Assembly: GCF_900129275.1 (NCBI RefSeq)
Contig: NZ_FQUX01000011.1
Coordinates: 62,001-126,000, forward strand
DNA: 64,000 bases
Reading direction: 5' to 3'
Source: Arenibacter palladensis
GTDB lineage: Bacteria; Bacteroidota; Bacteroidia; Flavobacteriales; Flavobacteriaceae
Numbering within the stretch: the first letter of the stretch is position 1; every line of letters starts with the position of its first letter. The position numbers and the translations under genes were made by a program. Shown one piece after another: positions 25,326 through 34,493 of this stretch. The notes beneath the pieces were generated by a model. It was not told the DNA's origin. It worked only from the letters and a program-made list of their open reading frames with translations, and made no database searches.

Positions 25326-27482
25326 TTATTCTTTGTTATCCTTTTTAAAAATATTACCAATGCCCTTGCCAATCTTTTGTATGGTTTCAATTCCTTTGTT
25401 GAGCGGTTCAGGGTTGATCTGATCATATCGCTTGCTTCCAAAGCTCTGAACGAACTGTTGGGGGTAAATGATAAGTCGACTATTGTTGGGGAAATGTTTT
25501 TCCATTTTGGAGGGGAGATTTTCGAGCATAACCATATAAGATGCAGCGCCTTCACGGGCAGAAACCAAAACAAATAGATCATTTTCCCTTACGTTTTTTG
25601 AGAGATCCTGGAAATCTTCCCAATCACTGAAAAGACTAGAAGTAATTGTTGCCGATATTTTAGAATCCTTTACCAACTTCTTTATGGATTTTAAGGTAGA
25701 TTCATTGCAGTACAGCTGTATAGGAATGCTTAATTCTTGGGCCAATTTTGCCATTTTGCTAAACCAAAGTTCAAAGCCGTTCTCATGTTCGGTTAAGGGA
25801 GGGGCCGCAATTACAATTCTTTTATGGGAAACCAATGGCTTTTCAAAATGACAAATAATAGTGGTTTTATCGGTGTTGCTTATAATACTGTCTACTTTTT
25901 CGCCGATAAGTTTGTCTATGAATCCAGTACGCTTTGGCCATCCCAAAACAATGATGTCTGCCATTATTTCTTTTGCAATACGGGATATTCCGCTGGCTGC
26001 ATTGTGGTCGATTGTGGCAATGATGCTTACTTTCGTTTCCGTTGCAGAGGCTTGTTCCACGAATTCTTCCAGTTTTTTCTTGGCTTTTAGAATATTGTTT
26101 TCGGCTTCATAGTTATTGGAAACCACCGAGAGGACCGATAGGGGATTGGCCGATTTTTTTCCTTTAATAAATATTGAAAACTCGAGCAGTTTTTCCATGT
26201 TGCCAATATTGGCAATTGGCAATAAAATGTGCTCGTTATCCAAACCGTTTACTTTTAGTGGTCCCGTGGTATCGTCTTCTGTCTCCACGACCAGTTTTTT
26301 AGCGGCCTTTTCTGTGGCAAAAGAGGCAACAACACAGGTAATTAAAATAAGTATTATGGTGCCGTTCAGGATATTTTCGTCTAGAATTTGAGCTTTATAG
26401 CCAACTAAAATTACGGCTAAGGTTGCAGCTGCATGGGAACTGCTCAATCCAAAAATAAGCTGACGTTGGGTTTTGGAGTATTTAAAGGCTAGTTGTGTGA
26501 CCAAAGCGGCAAACCATTTGCCAAAAAGGGCTACCACCGAAAGTGTTCCTGCCACAATAAGCGCAGTTTCACCCTTTAGAATAACACTAACATCAACCAA
26601 CATTCCAACACTTATTAAGAAAAAGGGAATAAATAGGGAATTGCCTATAAATTGTATTCTATTCATCAAGGCCGAAGAGTGCGGAATAAGTTTATTTAGG
26701 GCCAATCCTGCCACAAATGCTCCAATAATTGGCTCAACACCTGCTAATTCGGACATAAATGCGGCAAAGAAAACAATGGAAAGGACAAAGATATAATGGG
26801 AGTGTTTTTCACTTTCCAGTTTACGAAAAAACCAATTCGAAATCCTTGGAATTATAAGGAACATTATAGTAGAAAAGATAGTTAATGAAATTCCCAATTG
26901 GATCCAAAAGGCCATATTCAGATTGCCTTCGCTGTTTCCCATAATTACAGCTAGTATGATAAGCACTGCCGTGTCTGTCAAAATAGTTCCGCCTACGGTA
27001 ACGGCTACGGCCTGATTTTTTGAAACCCCCAGTTTGCTCACGATAGGATATGCTACCAGCGTATGGGTGGCAAACATGCTGGAAGTAAGGAAACTGGCAT
27101 TAAAGTCATATTCCAAAAAGAAATAACAAACGGGGAAACCGATGGTTAACGGAAAAATAAAGGTAAAAAATCCAAATACTAGGCTTTTGTTTCGATTGGA
27201 TTTAAACTCGTTCATGTCTAGTTCCAAACCAGCAATGAACATGATATACAGCAGGCCAATGGTTGAAAACAGGTCTATGGCCGAATTTTTTTCGAGAATA
27301 TTAAGTCCAAACGGCCCTATTACCACCCCTGAAATAATTAAACCAATTATTCCCGGAATATTTAATTTTCTCAGAAGAATGGGTGATAGCAGAATAATAA
27401 ACAGGATCAAAGAAAAAATCAGTACCGGATTTTCCAACGGTAATTCAAACTCGTGCCTGAAGTGTTCAAAAAAATCTTTCAT
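25326..27482 (-). CDS. CPA2-family cation:proton antiporter with universal-stress-like C-terminus
   Basis: 718 residues. Residues ~1-390 hold about 12 transmembrane helices of the monovalent cation:proton antiporter-2 (KefB/NapA) type, including EPIIGAFVAGL near residue 250. The C-terminal ~300 residues are cytoplasmic; ADIIVLGWPKRTG and later EGAASYMVM segments suggest one or two universal-stress-protein (Usp-like) domains rather than a TrkA-N domain. Likely exports Na+ or K+ in exchange for protons; the ion cannot be told from sequence alone. It is divergent from the sulfatase gene. Confidence 0.88.
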   Translation of the reverse strand: MKDFFEHFRHEFELPLENPVLIFSLILFIILLSPILLRKLNIPGIIGLIISGVVIGPFGLNILEKNSAIDLFSTIGLLYIMFIAGLELDMNEFKSNRNKSLVFGFFTFIFPLTIGFPVCYFFLEYDFNASFLTSSMFATHTLVAYPIVSKLGVSKNQAVAVTVGGTILTDTAVLIILAVIMGNSEGNLNMAFWIQLGISLTIFSTIMFLIIPRISNWFFRKLESEKHSHYIFVLSIVFFAAFMSELAGVEPIIGAFVAGLALNKLIPHSSALMNRIQFIGNSLFIPFFLISVGMLVDVSVILKGETALIVAGTLSVVALFGKWFAALVTQLAFKYSKTQRQLIFGLSSSHAAATLAVILVGYKAQILDENILNGTIILILITCVVASFATEKAAKKLVVETEDDTTGPLKVNGLDNEHILLPIANIGNMEKLLEFSIFIKGKKSANPLSVLSVVSNNYEAENNILKAKKKLEEFVEQASATETKVSIIATIDHNAASGISRIAKEIMADIIVLGWPKRTGFIDKLIGEKVDSIISNTDKTTIICHFEKPLVSHKRIVIAAPPLTEHENGFELWFSKMAKLAQELSIPIQLYCNESTLKSIKKLVKDSKISATITSSLFSDWEDFQDLSKNVRENDLFVLVSAREGAASYMVMLENLPSKMEKHFPNNSRLIIYPQQFVQSFGSKRYDQINPEPLNKGIETIQKIGKGIGNIFKKDNKE

Positions 27483-27753
27483 CCTGTTGATGTACCCTTT
27501 TTAGGTCAGCTCTAAATTCAACTATTTTTGGTTAATAATATCTGTTTAGGGGAAGAAATCTTTCTTGAATCTTTTCTTTGATTTGGTTATTAGCAGACCT
27601 CATAATGTACGCTTGACCCATGCGGCCTGAAGTACAAAAAGAAAAGAAGGATAGGGAAAAGACTTCCAATGTAGGTTTTAGGCCATATGCATAGTAATCC
27701 ATTAAGTTTCTTATCTTATACTTCCAAAATCCAACCAATTAAAAAACTGCCAA

Positions 27754-29550
27754 ATGAGGAATATTTTAGTGAAGTGTATGGCCTTGGCCATATTGGGAAT
27801 ACCACTGGCGTGCAAGGAAAAGGCAAAACCAGAATCCACTTCCAATACCCAACACAACCATAAACCCAACATTGTGCTCATTTTGGCCGACGATCAAGGC
27901 TGGGGAGATTTGGGCATTACTGGAAATACCAATCTAGCAACCCCCAACATAGATGCTATAGCCAAAAATGGGGTGATGTTCGATCATTTTTATGTTAGTC
28001 CCGTTTGTTCACCTACCCGGGCCGAACTGCTCACCGGGCGCTATTTTCCAAGGGTAGGGGTCTATTCCACTTCTTCGGGTGGCGAACGTTTAAATCTGGA
28101 TGAAACCACAATAGCCGAAGTCTTTAGGGAAGCAGGATACGCCACTGCGGCCTATGGAAAATGGCATAACGGCATGCAACCTCCTTATCATCCCAATGCT
28201 AGGGGTTTCGATGATTTTTATGGCTTTTGTTCCGGGCATTGGGGCAATTATTTTAGTCCCATGTTGGAGCATAACGGGGAAATTGTAAAAGGTGACGGCT
28301 TTATAATTGACGATCTTACCAACAAAGGATTGGAATTTATGGATAAAAAGCAGGAGCAGCCATTTTTCCTGTACCTGCCATTTAATACGCCCCATAGTCC
28401 TATGCAGGTACCCCATGAATTTTGGCACAAATTTAAGGACAAGGAACTTGCCTTGAAATACCATGGGGAAGAGGAAGAGAACGAGAACTTTACCAGAGCG
28501 GCCCTGGCCATGGTGGAGAATATAGATTATAATGTGGGCAGGGTATTTAATAAATTAAGGGACCTGCAACTGGAAGAAAATACTCTGGTGATATATCTGT
28601 CGGACAACGGACCAAACGGTTGGCGATGGAATGCAGGGATGCGTGGCAAAAAGGGATCTACCGATGAGGGCGGGGTACGTTCCCCTTTGGCGATGCAATG
28701 GAAGAATAAGCTACCTAAAGGCAAGCGTATTTCGCAAATAGCAAGTTCCATAGATTTATTGCCCACCTTAACGGATTTGGCCCAAATTGAATTGAATCCC
28801 CAGAAACCCTTGGACGGGAAAAGTTTAAAGCCCTTGTTGATGGAGGATAACGCCAGTTGGGACGATAGGGTGGTCTATAATCATTGGAACAGTGGTACAA
28901 GTATCCGAACGCAAAAATATCGCTTGGATAGTGAGGATAGGCTTTACGATATGGAAAAAGATGGCGGACAGACCACAGACCTTTCCGGGAAACAACCACA
29001 GCTTGCAGATTCTTTGAAACGGTTAAAAAGCGATTGGCTGCAAGAAGTAATGCCAAAATCCAAGGAGACGGAGGATCGGCCTTTTACTTTGGGGCATCCT
29101 GATTATATATACACCCAGATTCCCGCCCGGGACGGGTTTGCGCATGGCAATATAGAACGGAGTAATAGGCATCCCAACGATACCTTTTTTACAAATTGGA
29201 AAAGCACAAAGGATAGTATCAGCTGGGATGTAGAAGTGCTGGCCGATGGGGAGTTTGAAGTGGAGCTTTATTACACCGCCAAAGAAAAGGACTTGGGCTC
29301 CCAATTTGAATTAAGCTTAGGTGAAAGTTCGTTAAAGGCAACTATTACGAAGGCCCATGATCCGCCGCTAGTTGGGGCAGAGCGGGACCGTGACCCCAGA
29401 ATTGAATCCTATACCAAGGACTTTATTCCTATGGATCTAGGGAAAATTAGCTTGAAAAAGGGTAGGGGCAACCTAGTGCTCAAAGCGCTGAAAATACCTG
29501 GGGAGGAAGTTATGGATATGAGTTTGTTGCTGTTTAAAAGGGTGAATTGA
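27754..29550 (+). CDS. Secreted lipoprotein sulfatase (S1 family)
   Basis: 598 residues. Lipobox ends at Cys20 (IPLAC), so it should be anchored in a membrane outside the cytoplasm. Sulfatase signature CSPTR at residues 85-89, whose Cys85 is matured to formylglycine; metal ligands D46-D47 (LADDQGWGD), and LSDNGPNGW near residue 286. A C-terminal extension (about residues 440-598) after the catalytic domain may bind carbohydrate. Substrate unknown; arylsulfatase A/GalNAc-6-sulfatase-like enzymes act on sulfated glycans. No SusC/SusD or hydrolase gene adjoins it, so it stands alone here. Confidence 0.92.
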   Translation: MRNILVKCMALAILGIPLACKEKAKPESTSNTQHNHKPNIVLILADDQGWGDLGITGNTNLATPNIDAIAKNGVMFDHFYVSPVCSPTRAELLTGRYFPRVGVYSTSSGGERLNLDETTIAEVFREAGYATAAYGKWHNGMQPPYHPNARGFDDFYGFCSGHWGNYFSPMLEHNGEIVKGDGFIIDDLTNKGLEFMDKKQEQPFFLYLPFNTPHSPMQVPHEFWHKFKDKELALKYHGEEEENENFTRAALAMVENIDYNVGRVFNKLRDLQLEENTLVIYLSDNGPNGWRWNAGMRGKKGSTDEGGVRSPLAMQWKNKLPKGKRISQIASSIDLLPTLTDLAQIELNPQKPLDGKSLKPLLMEDNASWDDRVVYNHWNSGTSIRTQKYRLDSEDRLYDMEKDGGQTTDLSGKQPQLADSLKRLKSDWLQEVMPKSKETEDRPFTLGHPDYIYTQIPARDGFAHGNIERSNRHPNDTFFTNWKSTKDSISWDVEVLADGEFEVELYYTAKEKDLGSQFELSLGESSLKATITKAHDPPLVGAERDRDPRIESYTKDFIPMDLGKISLKKGRGNLVLKALKIPGEEVMDMSLLLFKRVN

Positions 29551-29588
29551 TGGGGTAAAAGAATTTAGGAACCCTATCCATTTTTTTT
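29549..29588 (+). terminator. Terminator overlapping the sulfatase stop codon
   Basis: GATGGGGT pairs with ACCCTATC (8 bp, one G-U) over a 14-nt loop, followed by CA and eight T. The left arm includes two bases of the TGA stop. Confidence 0.6.
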
Positions 29589-29716
29589 AACTTTAGGTAA
29601 TCCTTTAATTTCAGTTAGGTTGCCTTGAGGAACTATAATGTCTTCTCTTTTTATGCGCCATTGGGATGAAGGATTTTATGGGCCCGAAATACGTTGTTAA
29701 TATATAGTGTGAAAAT

Positions 29717-30235
29717 TTATTTTTCAATGGTAAATAAAAGCAATTCTTCCTTGCTGTTGGGAAGAATGGTTGTTCCCGCTAATGCCAAACCAAGTTTTTC
29801 CAGCAATCTTTGGGAGGCAACATTGTGTTTGGAGGTTATGGCACTAAGGGCATGGAGCCCGAATTCCTTGAAGGCTACATTTTTTAATTTGTCGGCGGCT
29901 TCAAAGGCAAAACCTTGACCTTCATATTCTGGCAAAAAGGCAAATCCAATATCGATGCCTTCCAATCCATCCCTATCATATAATCCACAACATCCAATTT
30001 TTACCGTGTCCGTTTTTCTTATGAGGGTATAATTGGAAAATCCAAGTCGTTCCAGTTGAGGTTGCATTTTGGTTAAAATATACTCTTTTGCCATTTCGGG
30101 CGAGCCAATATTTCTGTCCCCAATGTTTTTTAGCCATTTGGGAGTGTTGAACAGCTCATAAATAAATGCAGCATCCTCTTGCGAGGTGGGTTTTATAATT
30201 AACCTTTCTGTTTCAAATGTCTTATAGGGTCCCAT
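29717..30235 (-). CDS. GNAT-family N-acetyltransferase (RimJ/RimL-like)
   Basis: 172 residues. Begins FETERLIIKPTSQEDA, the usual first strand of RimJ/RimL-type acetyltransferases, with acetyl-CoA-binding segments FLPEYEGQGFAFEAA near residue 96 and ASQRLLEKLGL near 141. Acceptor unknown: possibly a protein N-terminus or a small molecule. It converges on the sulfatase gene. Confidence 0.88.
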   Translation of the reverse strand: MGPYKTFETERLIIKPTSQEDAAFIYELFNTPKWLKNIGDRNIGSPEMAKEYILTKMQPQLERLGFSNYTLIRKTDTVKIGCCGLYDRDGLEGIDIGFAFLPEYEGQGFAFEAADKLKNVAFKEFGLHALSAITSKHNVASQRLLEKLGLALAGTTILPNSKEELLLFTIEK

Positions 30236-30482
30236 TTTAAAATTAACTAAATTTGTTTGCCTTTAATTGATGATTATTCATGTATCTGTGACCAAGGTTC
30301 GCGCCCGAGAGTGAATTTAATGGTTTTTCAGGTACAAGGCCTGCAATAGGCAAAATAATAAAAAAAGACATGCTTATAATTTTCCCTGAAATTTCTAAAA
30401 AATAAGCTTAGTCTAATTAATGGATGGATTAAAAGACCAGTTACTGTTTTTAGAACCCTAATGATACTAATAGATATTACAA

Positions 30483-30995
30483 ATGAAAATCACCGTAATT
30501 TCCGATATCCACGATAACATCTGGAACCTGCAAAAAGCCTTATCCATGCCGGAACTTCAAGCTACGGAAGCGATGCTTTTTTGTGGTGACCTTTGTTCGC
30601 CCTTTGTCATACATTTATTGGGGTCTGCGTATTCCAATCCTATCCATATGGTATTGGGCAATAACGATGGGGATGTTGCGGCTATCATAGGGAATTCCAA
30701 GAAATATCCGAATATTCACATTCACGGAGAATATTTTAGAGGCGACTTGGGCGGTAGATCGTTGGCTATGAACCACTACCCTGAAAAAGCTAGGGCAATT
30801 GCAGAGAATGGAGGTTTCGAAATAGTGTGCTATGGGCATAACCATACCGTTGTTAACGATGAAATGGTTGGCGACACCCTGCTGATCAATCCAGGGGCCG
30901 TCATGGGGTATCACGGAGGGAAGCTAATGGATGTTCCTGCAACTTATTTGGTATTGGATACCGACCTGCTAAAAGCAAAAGTGCGTCAAATTTGA
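30483..30995 (+). CDS. YfcE/MJ0936-type metallophosphoesterase
   Basis: 170 residues with all calcineurin-like motifs in order: SDIHDN (near residue 6), GDLCS (35), GNNDGD (59), YGHNHT (118) and NPGA (136), which together hold two metals. Likely a phosphodiesterase of unknown substrate. A stretch between the GNND and GHNH motifs matches the compact form. The end is followed by the palindromic DNA described at 31009-31066. Confidence 0.88.
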   Translation: MKITVISDIHDNIWNLQKALSMPELQATEAMLFCGDLCSPFVIHLLGSAYSNPIHMVLGNNDGDVAAIIGNSKKYPNIHIHGEYFRGDLGGRSLAMNHYPEKARAIAENGGFEIVCYGHNHTVVNDEMVGDTLLINPGAVMGYHGGKLMDVPATYLVLDTDLLKAKVRQI

Positions 30996-31008
30996 AATTC
31001 CCGGTCTA

Positions 31009-31066
31009 TAGGACTTGGGCAGGCCTGACTGACGATTAGGCAGGCTCGCACTGGCGGGGAATGTGG
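31009..31066. repeat. Palindromic intergenic sequence, REP-like
   Basis: GC-rich sequence between two converging genes with nested inverted segments: GCCTG paired with CAGGC, a direct repeat of GGCAGG, and flanking ATTCCC/GGGGAAT. It looks like a short repetitive palindrome or a bidirectional terminator without a clear T-run. Confidence 0.4.
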
Positions 31067-31075
31067 CCAGCGTTA

Positions 31076-31753
31076 TTATTCCGCACTAAATTTTATCATT
31101 ACAGTTTTCCATTGATGACCAAATAAGATGTTTTTACTAACATCCCAATTTTTATTTTGTAGAGAACTTAGGTAAGTGGCCCCGTAAGGTATACTTATAT
31201 TTTCAACCAGATCCTTACCTTCTTTTAATTCAATAATCTTACCCAATTTTTGTCCTGTAAGGTCAGCAATCATTTGTCCTTTTCTTTTTGCTTTTGCCAA
31301 GATCTTCGAAAACAATCTTTTTTCGGACAATTCTGTGTCCCCATATTCAATTTCACCTACAGACCCGGAGATATAGTCCAATGTCTTCAATTCCGTAGTC
31401 AGTTTTTCCAGCTCTTTGGAATTTTGTAATTCAACGGCAAAGCCTAATTTCCAAAATCCGGCATAATCGTGAATTTGAAATTCAGAATTATTTAAGGGCC
31501 TGGTTTTATACTTTTTATTTTCAAGCAATACTTCAAGTTCCTGGTACTTTTCGCGCATTTTTATTTTTGTCGAATCTGTACCAGCTACCCCATTGGCATC
31601 CAGTCTGGCAAACTTCGATTCACTAATCTGAACATGATATTCAAATTTTTTTGGTTTTATTCTAATGGAATCCCTGATTTCTATTTCTATAAATCCACTT
31701 TGGGCAAATCCAAAGTTGATAAATAATAGGGATAGGAATAAAAGTTTCTTCAT
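31076..31753 (-). CDS. Periplasmic SIMPL (DUF541)-domain protein
   Basis: 225 residues from the ATG at 31753; two upstream in-frame ATGs exist, but this one gives a clean signal peptide (MKKLLFLSLLFINFGFAQ). The mature part fits the SIMPL/DUF541 family, with the typical AKAKRKGQMIADLTGQKLGKI segment that I cite only by position (near residues 155-175). Function of the family is poorly defined. It lies downstream of the pyruvate-kinase-like gene on the same strand after 113 bp. Confidence 0.7.
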   Translation of the reverse strand: MKKLLFLSLLFINFGFAQSGFIEIEIRDSIRIKPKKFEYHVQISESKFARLDANGVAGTDSTKIKMREKYQELEVLLENKKYKTRPLNNSEFQIHDYAGFWKLGFAVELQNSKELEKLTTELKTLDYISGSVGEIEYGDTELSEKRLFSKILAKAKRKGQMIADLTGQKLGKIIELKEGKDLVENISIPYGATYLSSLQNKNWDVSKNILFGHQWKTVMIKFSAE

Positions 31754-31866
31754 TTTTTTTGACATTTCGAACATACGTATATAGGAACAACAAACTGTAT
31801 CCCCATTATATCGGTCTAATATAGCAAATCTTATCCTTCAAAAGTTTCAGTTTATAGCGGGTAATA

Positions 31867-33408
31867 TTACTTCACCGGAAAATCTTTATGAATATTTTTA
31901 AGTCCCATTTTGGCCACTTTTAGTGCCCGCAAGGTTTTTTTGGATTTTTGGGAATGGGCTTCCATGCGCTGCAGCACATTCTTTAAGGTTTTGGTGGCTT
32001 CTACTATAAAAGGCCCCTTATTGAGCATAACACATTCTGCCTGGGCACTTATAGTGGCATCCGAAATTTCAGCCCTGGTGGCCATGCCTTTTTTGGCCAT
32101 GGTATCCAATACTTGGGTAGCCCAGATGACAGGTATCTGCGCTGCCTCGCAGAACCACAGTATTTGGTTCTGTACTTCTGAAATGCGTTCAAATCCTATC
32201 TCCACCGCTAAATCGCCCCTGGCTATCATGACGCCTATTTTGGGTCTTTTCATAGCGCTGAAAAGGATGGCTGGTAGATTCTCGAATGCCGCCCTGTTCT
32301 CTATTTTAAAGACCACCCCGGTATCCTTATCTCCCAATTTGTCCAATTCCTCATATAGAATGGCCACATCATTCGCATTTCGTACAAAGGAATAGCCCAT
32401 AAGGTCTGCATGGGCACTAATGAATGGCAATAGTTGTACATCTTCCGGAGTTAGGGAAGGCAGGTTAAGATGGGTATCCGGTAAATTGATACCTTTCCCA
32501 GGCCTTAGTTTTTTCTTATGCGATTTTTTCACCACCAGGGATGCCGTATCCTCGGTGATGCCCAATACTTTGGCCTCTATGGCACCATCATCAAAAAATA
32601 CTGTCTGTCCCTTTTTAAGGTCATCAATAATTTGCGGCAGGGAAACTTCCACTAGAATGGTTTCCTTAGGGGCTATTGACTTTTTGTGGTTCCCTGAAAC
32701 ATGTGGGGAGTTGTGTTTTATCAGTAATAATTTTTCCCCTTTACCAATCTTTACGAAGGGAACGGTATCCCAGGCTTTTCCGGTATCCTTTTTTAGGTAA
32801 ATATTGCTAATTCTAATTTTTGGCCCCGGTAGGTCCATATAAATATGGATGGGGGAATCACTTTCCTTTGAAACGGCTTTTATTTTGTTCAGGATTTTTT
32901 TCCAAAGCGCTTCATTGCCATGGCTAAGGTTTAATCGGGCAATGCCCATACCTGCAAAACGCAACTTCTTAATAAGTTTTTTGTCGGTGGCTGCCTCATC
33001 GGGCATAGTAACCATTATTTCGGTATCCCTTTCGCCATGGTCGGACGCAAAGAGGTCATTGGCATGATCCATCAATAAATTCTTGCTTCCTGCAAACCCA
33101 AGGGCTTCCAAGTCGCCATTCCTTTCCCAAGTTTTTCCGTTCAATAATTTAACCAGCTTAAGGGCATTGGAGATATTTTCATAAACATAACCGGCCCCTG
33201 TTCCCAATGAGGAAATCCCTAATTCGGATAGATCGCTCTGAAGCTTGCGGATGTCCATACTGCGAAGCAGCAAATAGCGGTATAGGTTCTTGGCGCTGGA
33301 CCTATATTGAGGATGTACCGAAGCGGCTATGCTATCCGCGGTGGACTCATGCTTTAAAAGTGTTTCATATATATATTCGAGTTCTCTTTCCAGTTTTTGT
33401 AGGTCCAT
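31867..33408 (-). CDS. Pyruvate-kinase-like enzyme with N-terminal extension and no C-terminal domain
   Basis: 513 residues. The first ~128 residues are helical and not part of normal pyruvate kinase. Then comes the barrel: RLNLSHG near residue 159, DLPGPKIR near 194, FKIEN near 368 (catalytic Lys), MIARGDLAVEIG near 392 and ATQVLDTM near 431. The usual TIGP near the barrel start is TMPD, and the SGETA segment is replaced by NKGPFI. The chain ends about 75 residues after ATQVLDTM, so the allosteric C-terminal domain is missing. It may be an unregulated pyruvate kinase or a relative with another phosphoenolpyruvate/enolate reaction. Confidence 0.8.
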   Translation of the reverse strand: MDLQKLERELEYIYETLLKHESTADSIAASVHPQYRSSAKNLYRYLLLRSMDIRKLQSDLSELGISSLGTGAGYVYENISNALKLVKLLNGKTWERNGDLEALGFAGSKNLLMDHANDLFASDHGERDTEIMVTMPDEAATDKKLIKKLRFAGMGIARLNLSHGNEALWKKILNKIKAVSKESDSPIHIYMDLPGPKIRISNIYLKKDTGKAWDTVPFVKIGKGEKLLLIKHNSPHVSGNHKKSIAPKETILVEVSLPQIIDDLKKGQTVFFDDGAIEAKVLGITEDTASLVVKKSHKKKLRPGKGINLPDTHLNLPSLTPEDVQLLPFISAHADLMGYSFVRNANDVAILYEELDKLGDKDTGVVFKIENRAAFENLPAILFSAMKRPKIGVMIARGDLAVEIGFERISEVQNQILWFCEAAQIPVIWATQVLDTMAKKGMATRAEISDATISAQAECVMLNKGPFIVEATKTLKNVLQRMEAHSQKSKKTLRALKVAKMGLKNIHKDFPVK

Positions 33409-34493
33409 ATCGCGTCTTTTATAAATAATTACTAAGCCTTTACTTACTAAGTTAATTAGAATACTCCGACGCTTGTTTGCCCTTTCCGTTCAGGGGGGGG
33501 CGTCGAAATGTTATTTGTAGTGTCGAATCAATTTCGAAAGTTAGGTGTAAACTAGAAAAAAAGATTAGACAATTCTAGAATTCATGTTCTGTTCATTTTT
33601 TGCATCGCCCAAAAAACGAACCAAAAAACGCTAGGCTGATTTTAAATTTCTTTAAATCTACGCACTTTCCACGGCCGCACCGCCCAGGCCGCTTTCACTT
33701 AGGTGAAATGCTCTTTGGACGGCTTCCATAAACCAATGTGGAAACCACTTGATTTAAGACGAAATTGAAAATAGGCCGGTCCTTTGTTCCGTCAACCGTC
33801 ATGTGAGGATAAATCATTTTCTGTTATTAAATACCTTTGAGCATTGTCCTCAAAGTCTATGGTTTGTTCGTTCTTCTTCCGTCGTGGAGATGGCATGGCC
33901 GTAAAGAATTATTGAAACCTTGGAAATAATTTAGGCCATGGCATCGGTCCATTTAATCCCGAGATTTTATGGACCACCTAGTGAAGAAGGGTCTTTTCTT
34001 TTGTTTCGTTTTATTCATTGCCTTTGTATTTTATATTAAGGTATTCATGAACCTCCTGCGTCGGTTTCATTGGAAAGCAAAGAAATCGTAGATTCACGAA
34101 AACCGATAAAAAAGTAATAAACCAGTTGAGTAAAATGAAAGAATAATTTCAAATTAAGTTTTAATTGATTCATTACAATAAATAAACATGAAATTAAAAA
34201 GCATAACAAATTATATTAATCCCAATTTTTGCAAAAACATATCATTTAAGAATTATCCATTATTTGCATAATTTTTCAAATTCCAAAACTAAGTAGGTTG
34301 GTCGTTTCCTTCCGATGCCTAATACCCTTTCCCTAATGGAATTGACTTTATAAATTTACGCATATAAACCAGGGATATTTCTGATGGAAAACACAAATTG
34401 AAGTTAAAATTTGGACTTAAAAAAGGCAATACCCCAGGGCATTTTATGCACCTATGGGTATTGCCTTATGTAATGTTTGTCAGAAACTATTCC
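33409..34493. other. About 1.1 kb without genes, with several stem-loops
   Basis: No convincing reading frame on either strand. Contents: a run of eight G (33483-33490); a GC-rich patch (about 33670-33700) followed by the hairpin TTTCAC/GTGAAA (33693-33708); a TACCTTTG -7-like element (33832-33839); a CTTTGAG/CTCAAAG hairpin (33835-33855); and a 57-nt stem-loop (33889-33945) with arms GATGGCATGGCC/GGCCATGGCATC, 11 of 12 paired, and inner arms AATTATT/AATAATT. The last ~400 bp are very AT-rich. It could hold a small RNA or the remains of an element. Confidence 0.5.
34419..34467 (-). terminator. Terminator after the DUF4861 gene
   Basis: A 12-bp perfect stem (AAGGCAATACCC/GGGTATTGCCTT) with a 21-nt loop; on the minus strand it is followed by a T-run. 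It ends the kduI-kduD-DUF4861 transcript. Confidence 0.8.

Noticed and set aside
25001..25577. Open frames of about 97 and 152 codons across the post-tRNA repeats, on both strands
   Set aside because: They run through the tRNA-flanking repeats, the terminator hairpin and the antisense of the antiporter gene. Composition and the repeat structure explain them better than a protein.
33409..34493. tRNA, 6S or tmRNA in the 1.1-kb gene-free region
   Set aside because: I could not form a cloverleaf or find the conserved ends of these RNAs. Only unassigned hairpins remain.
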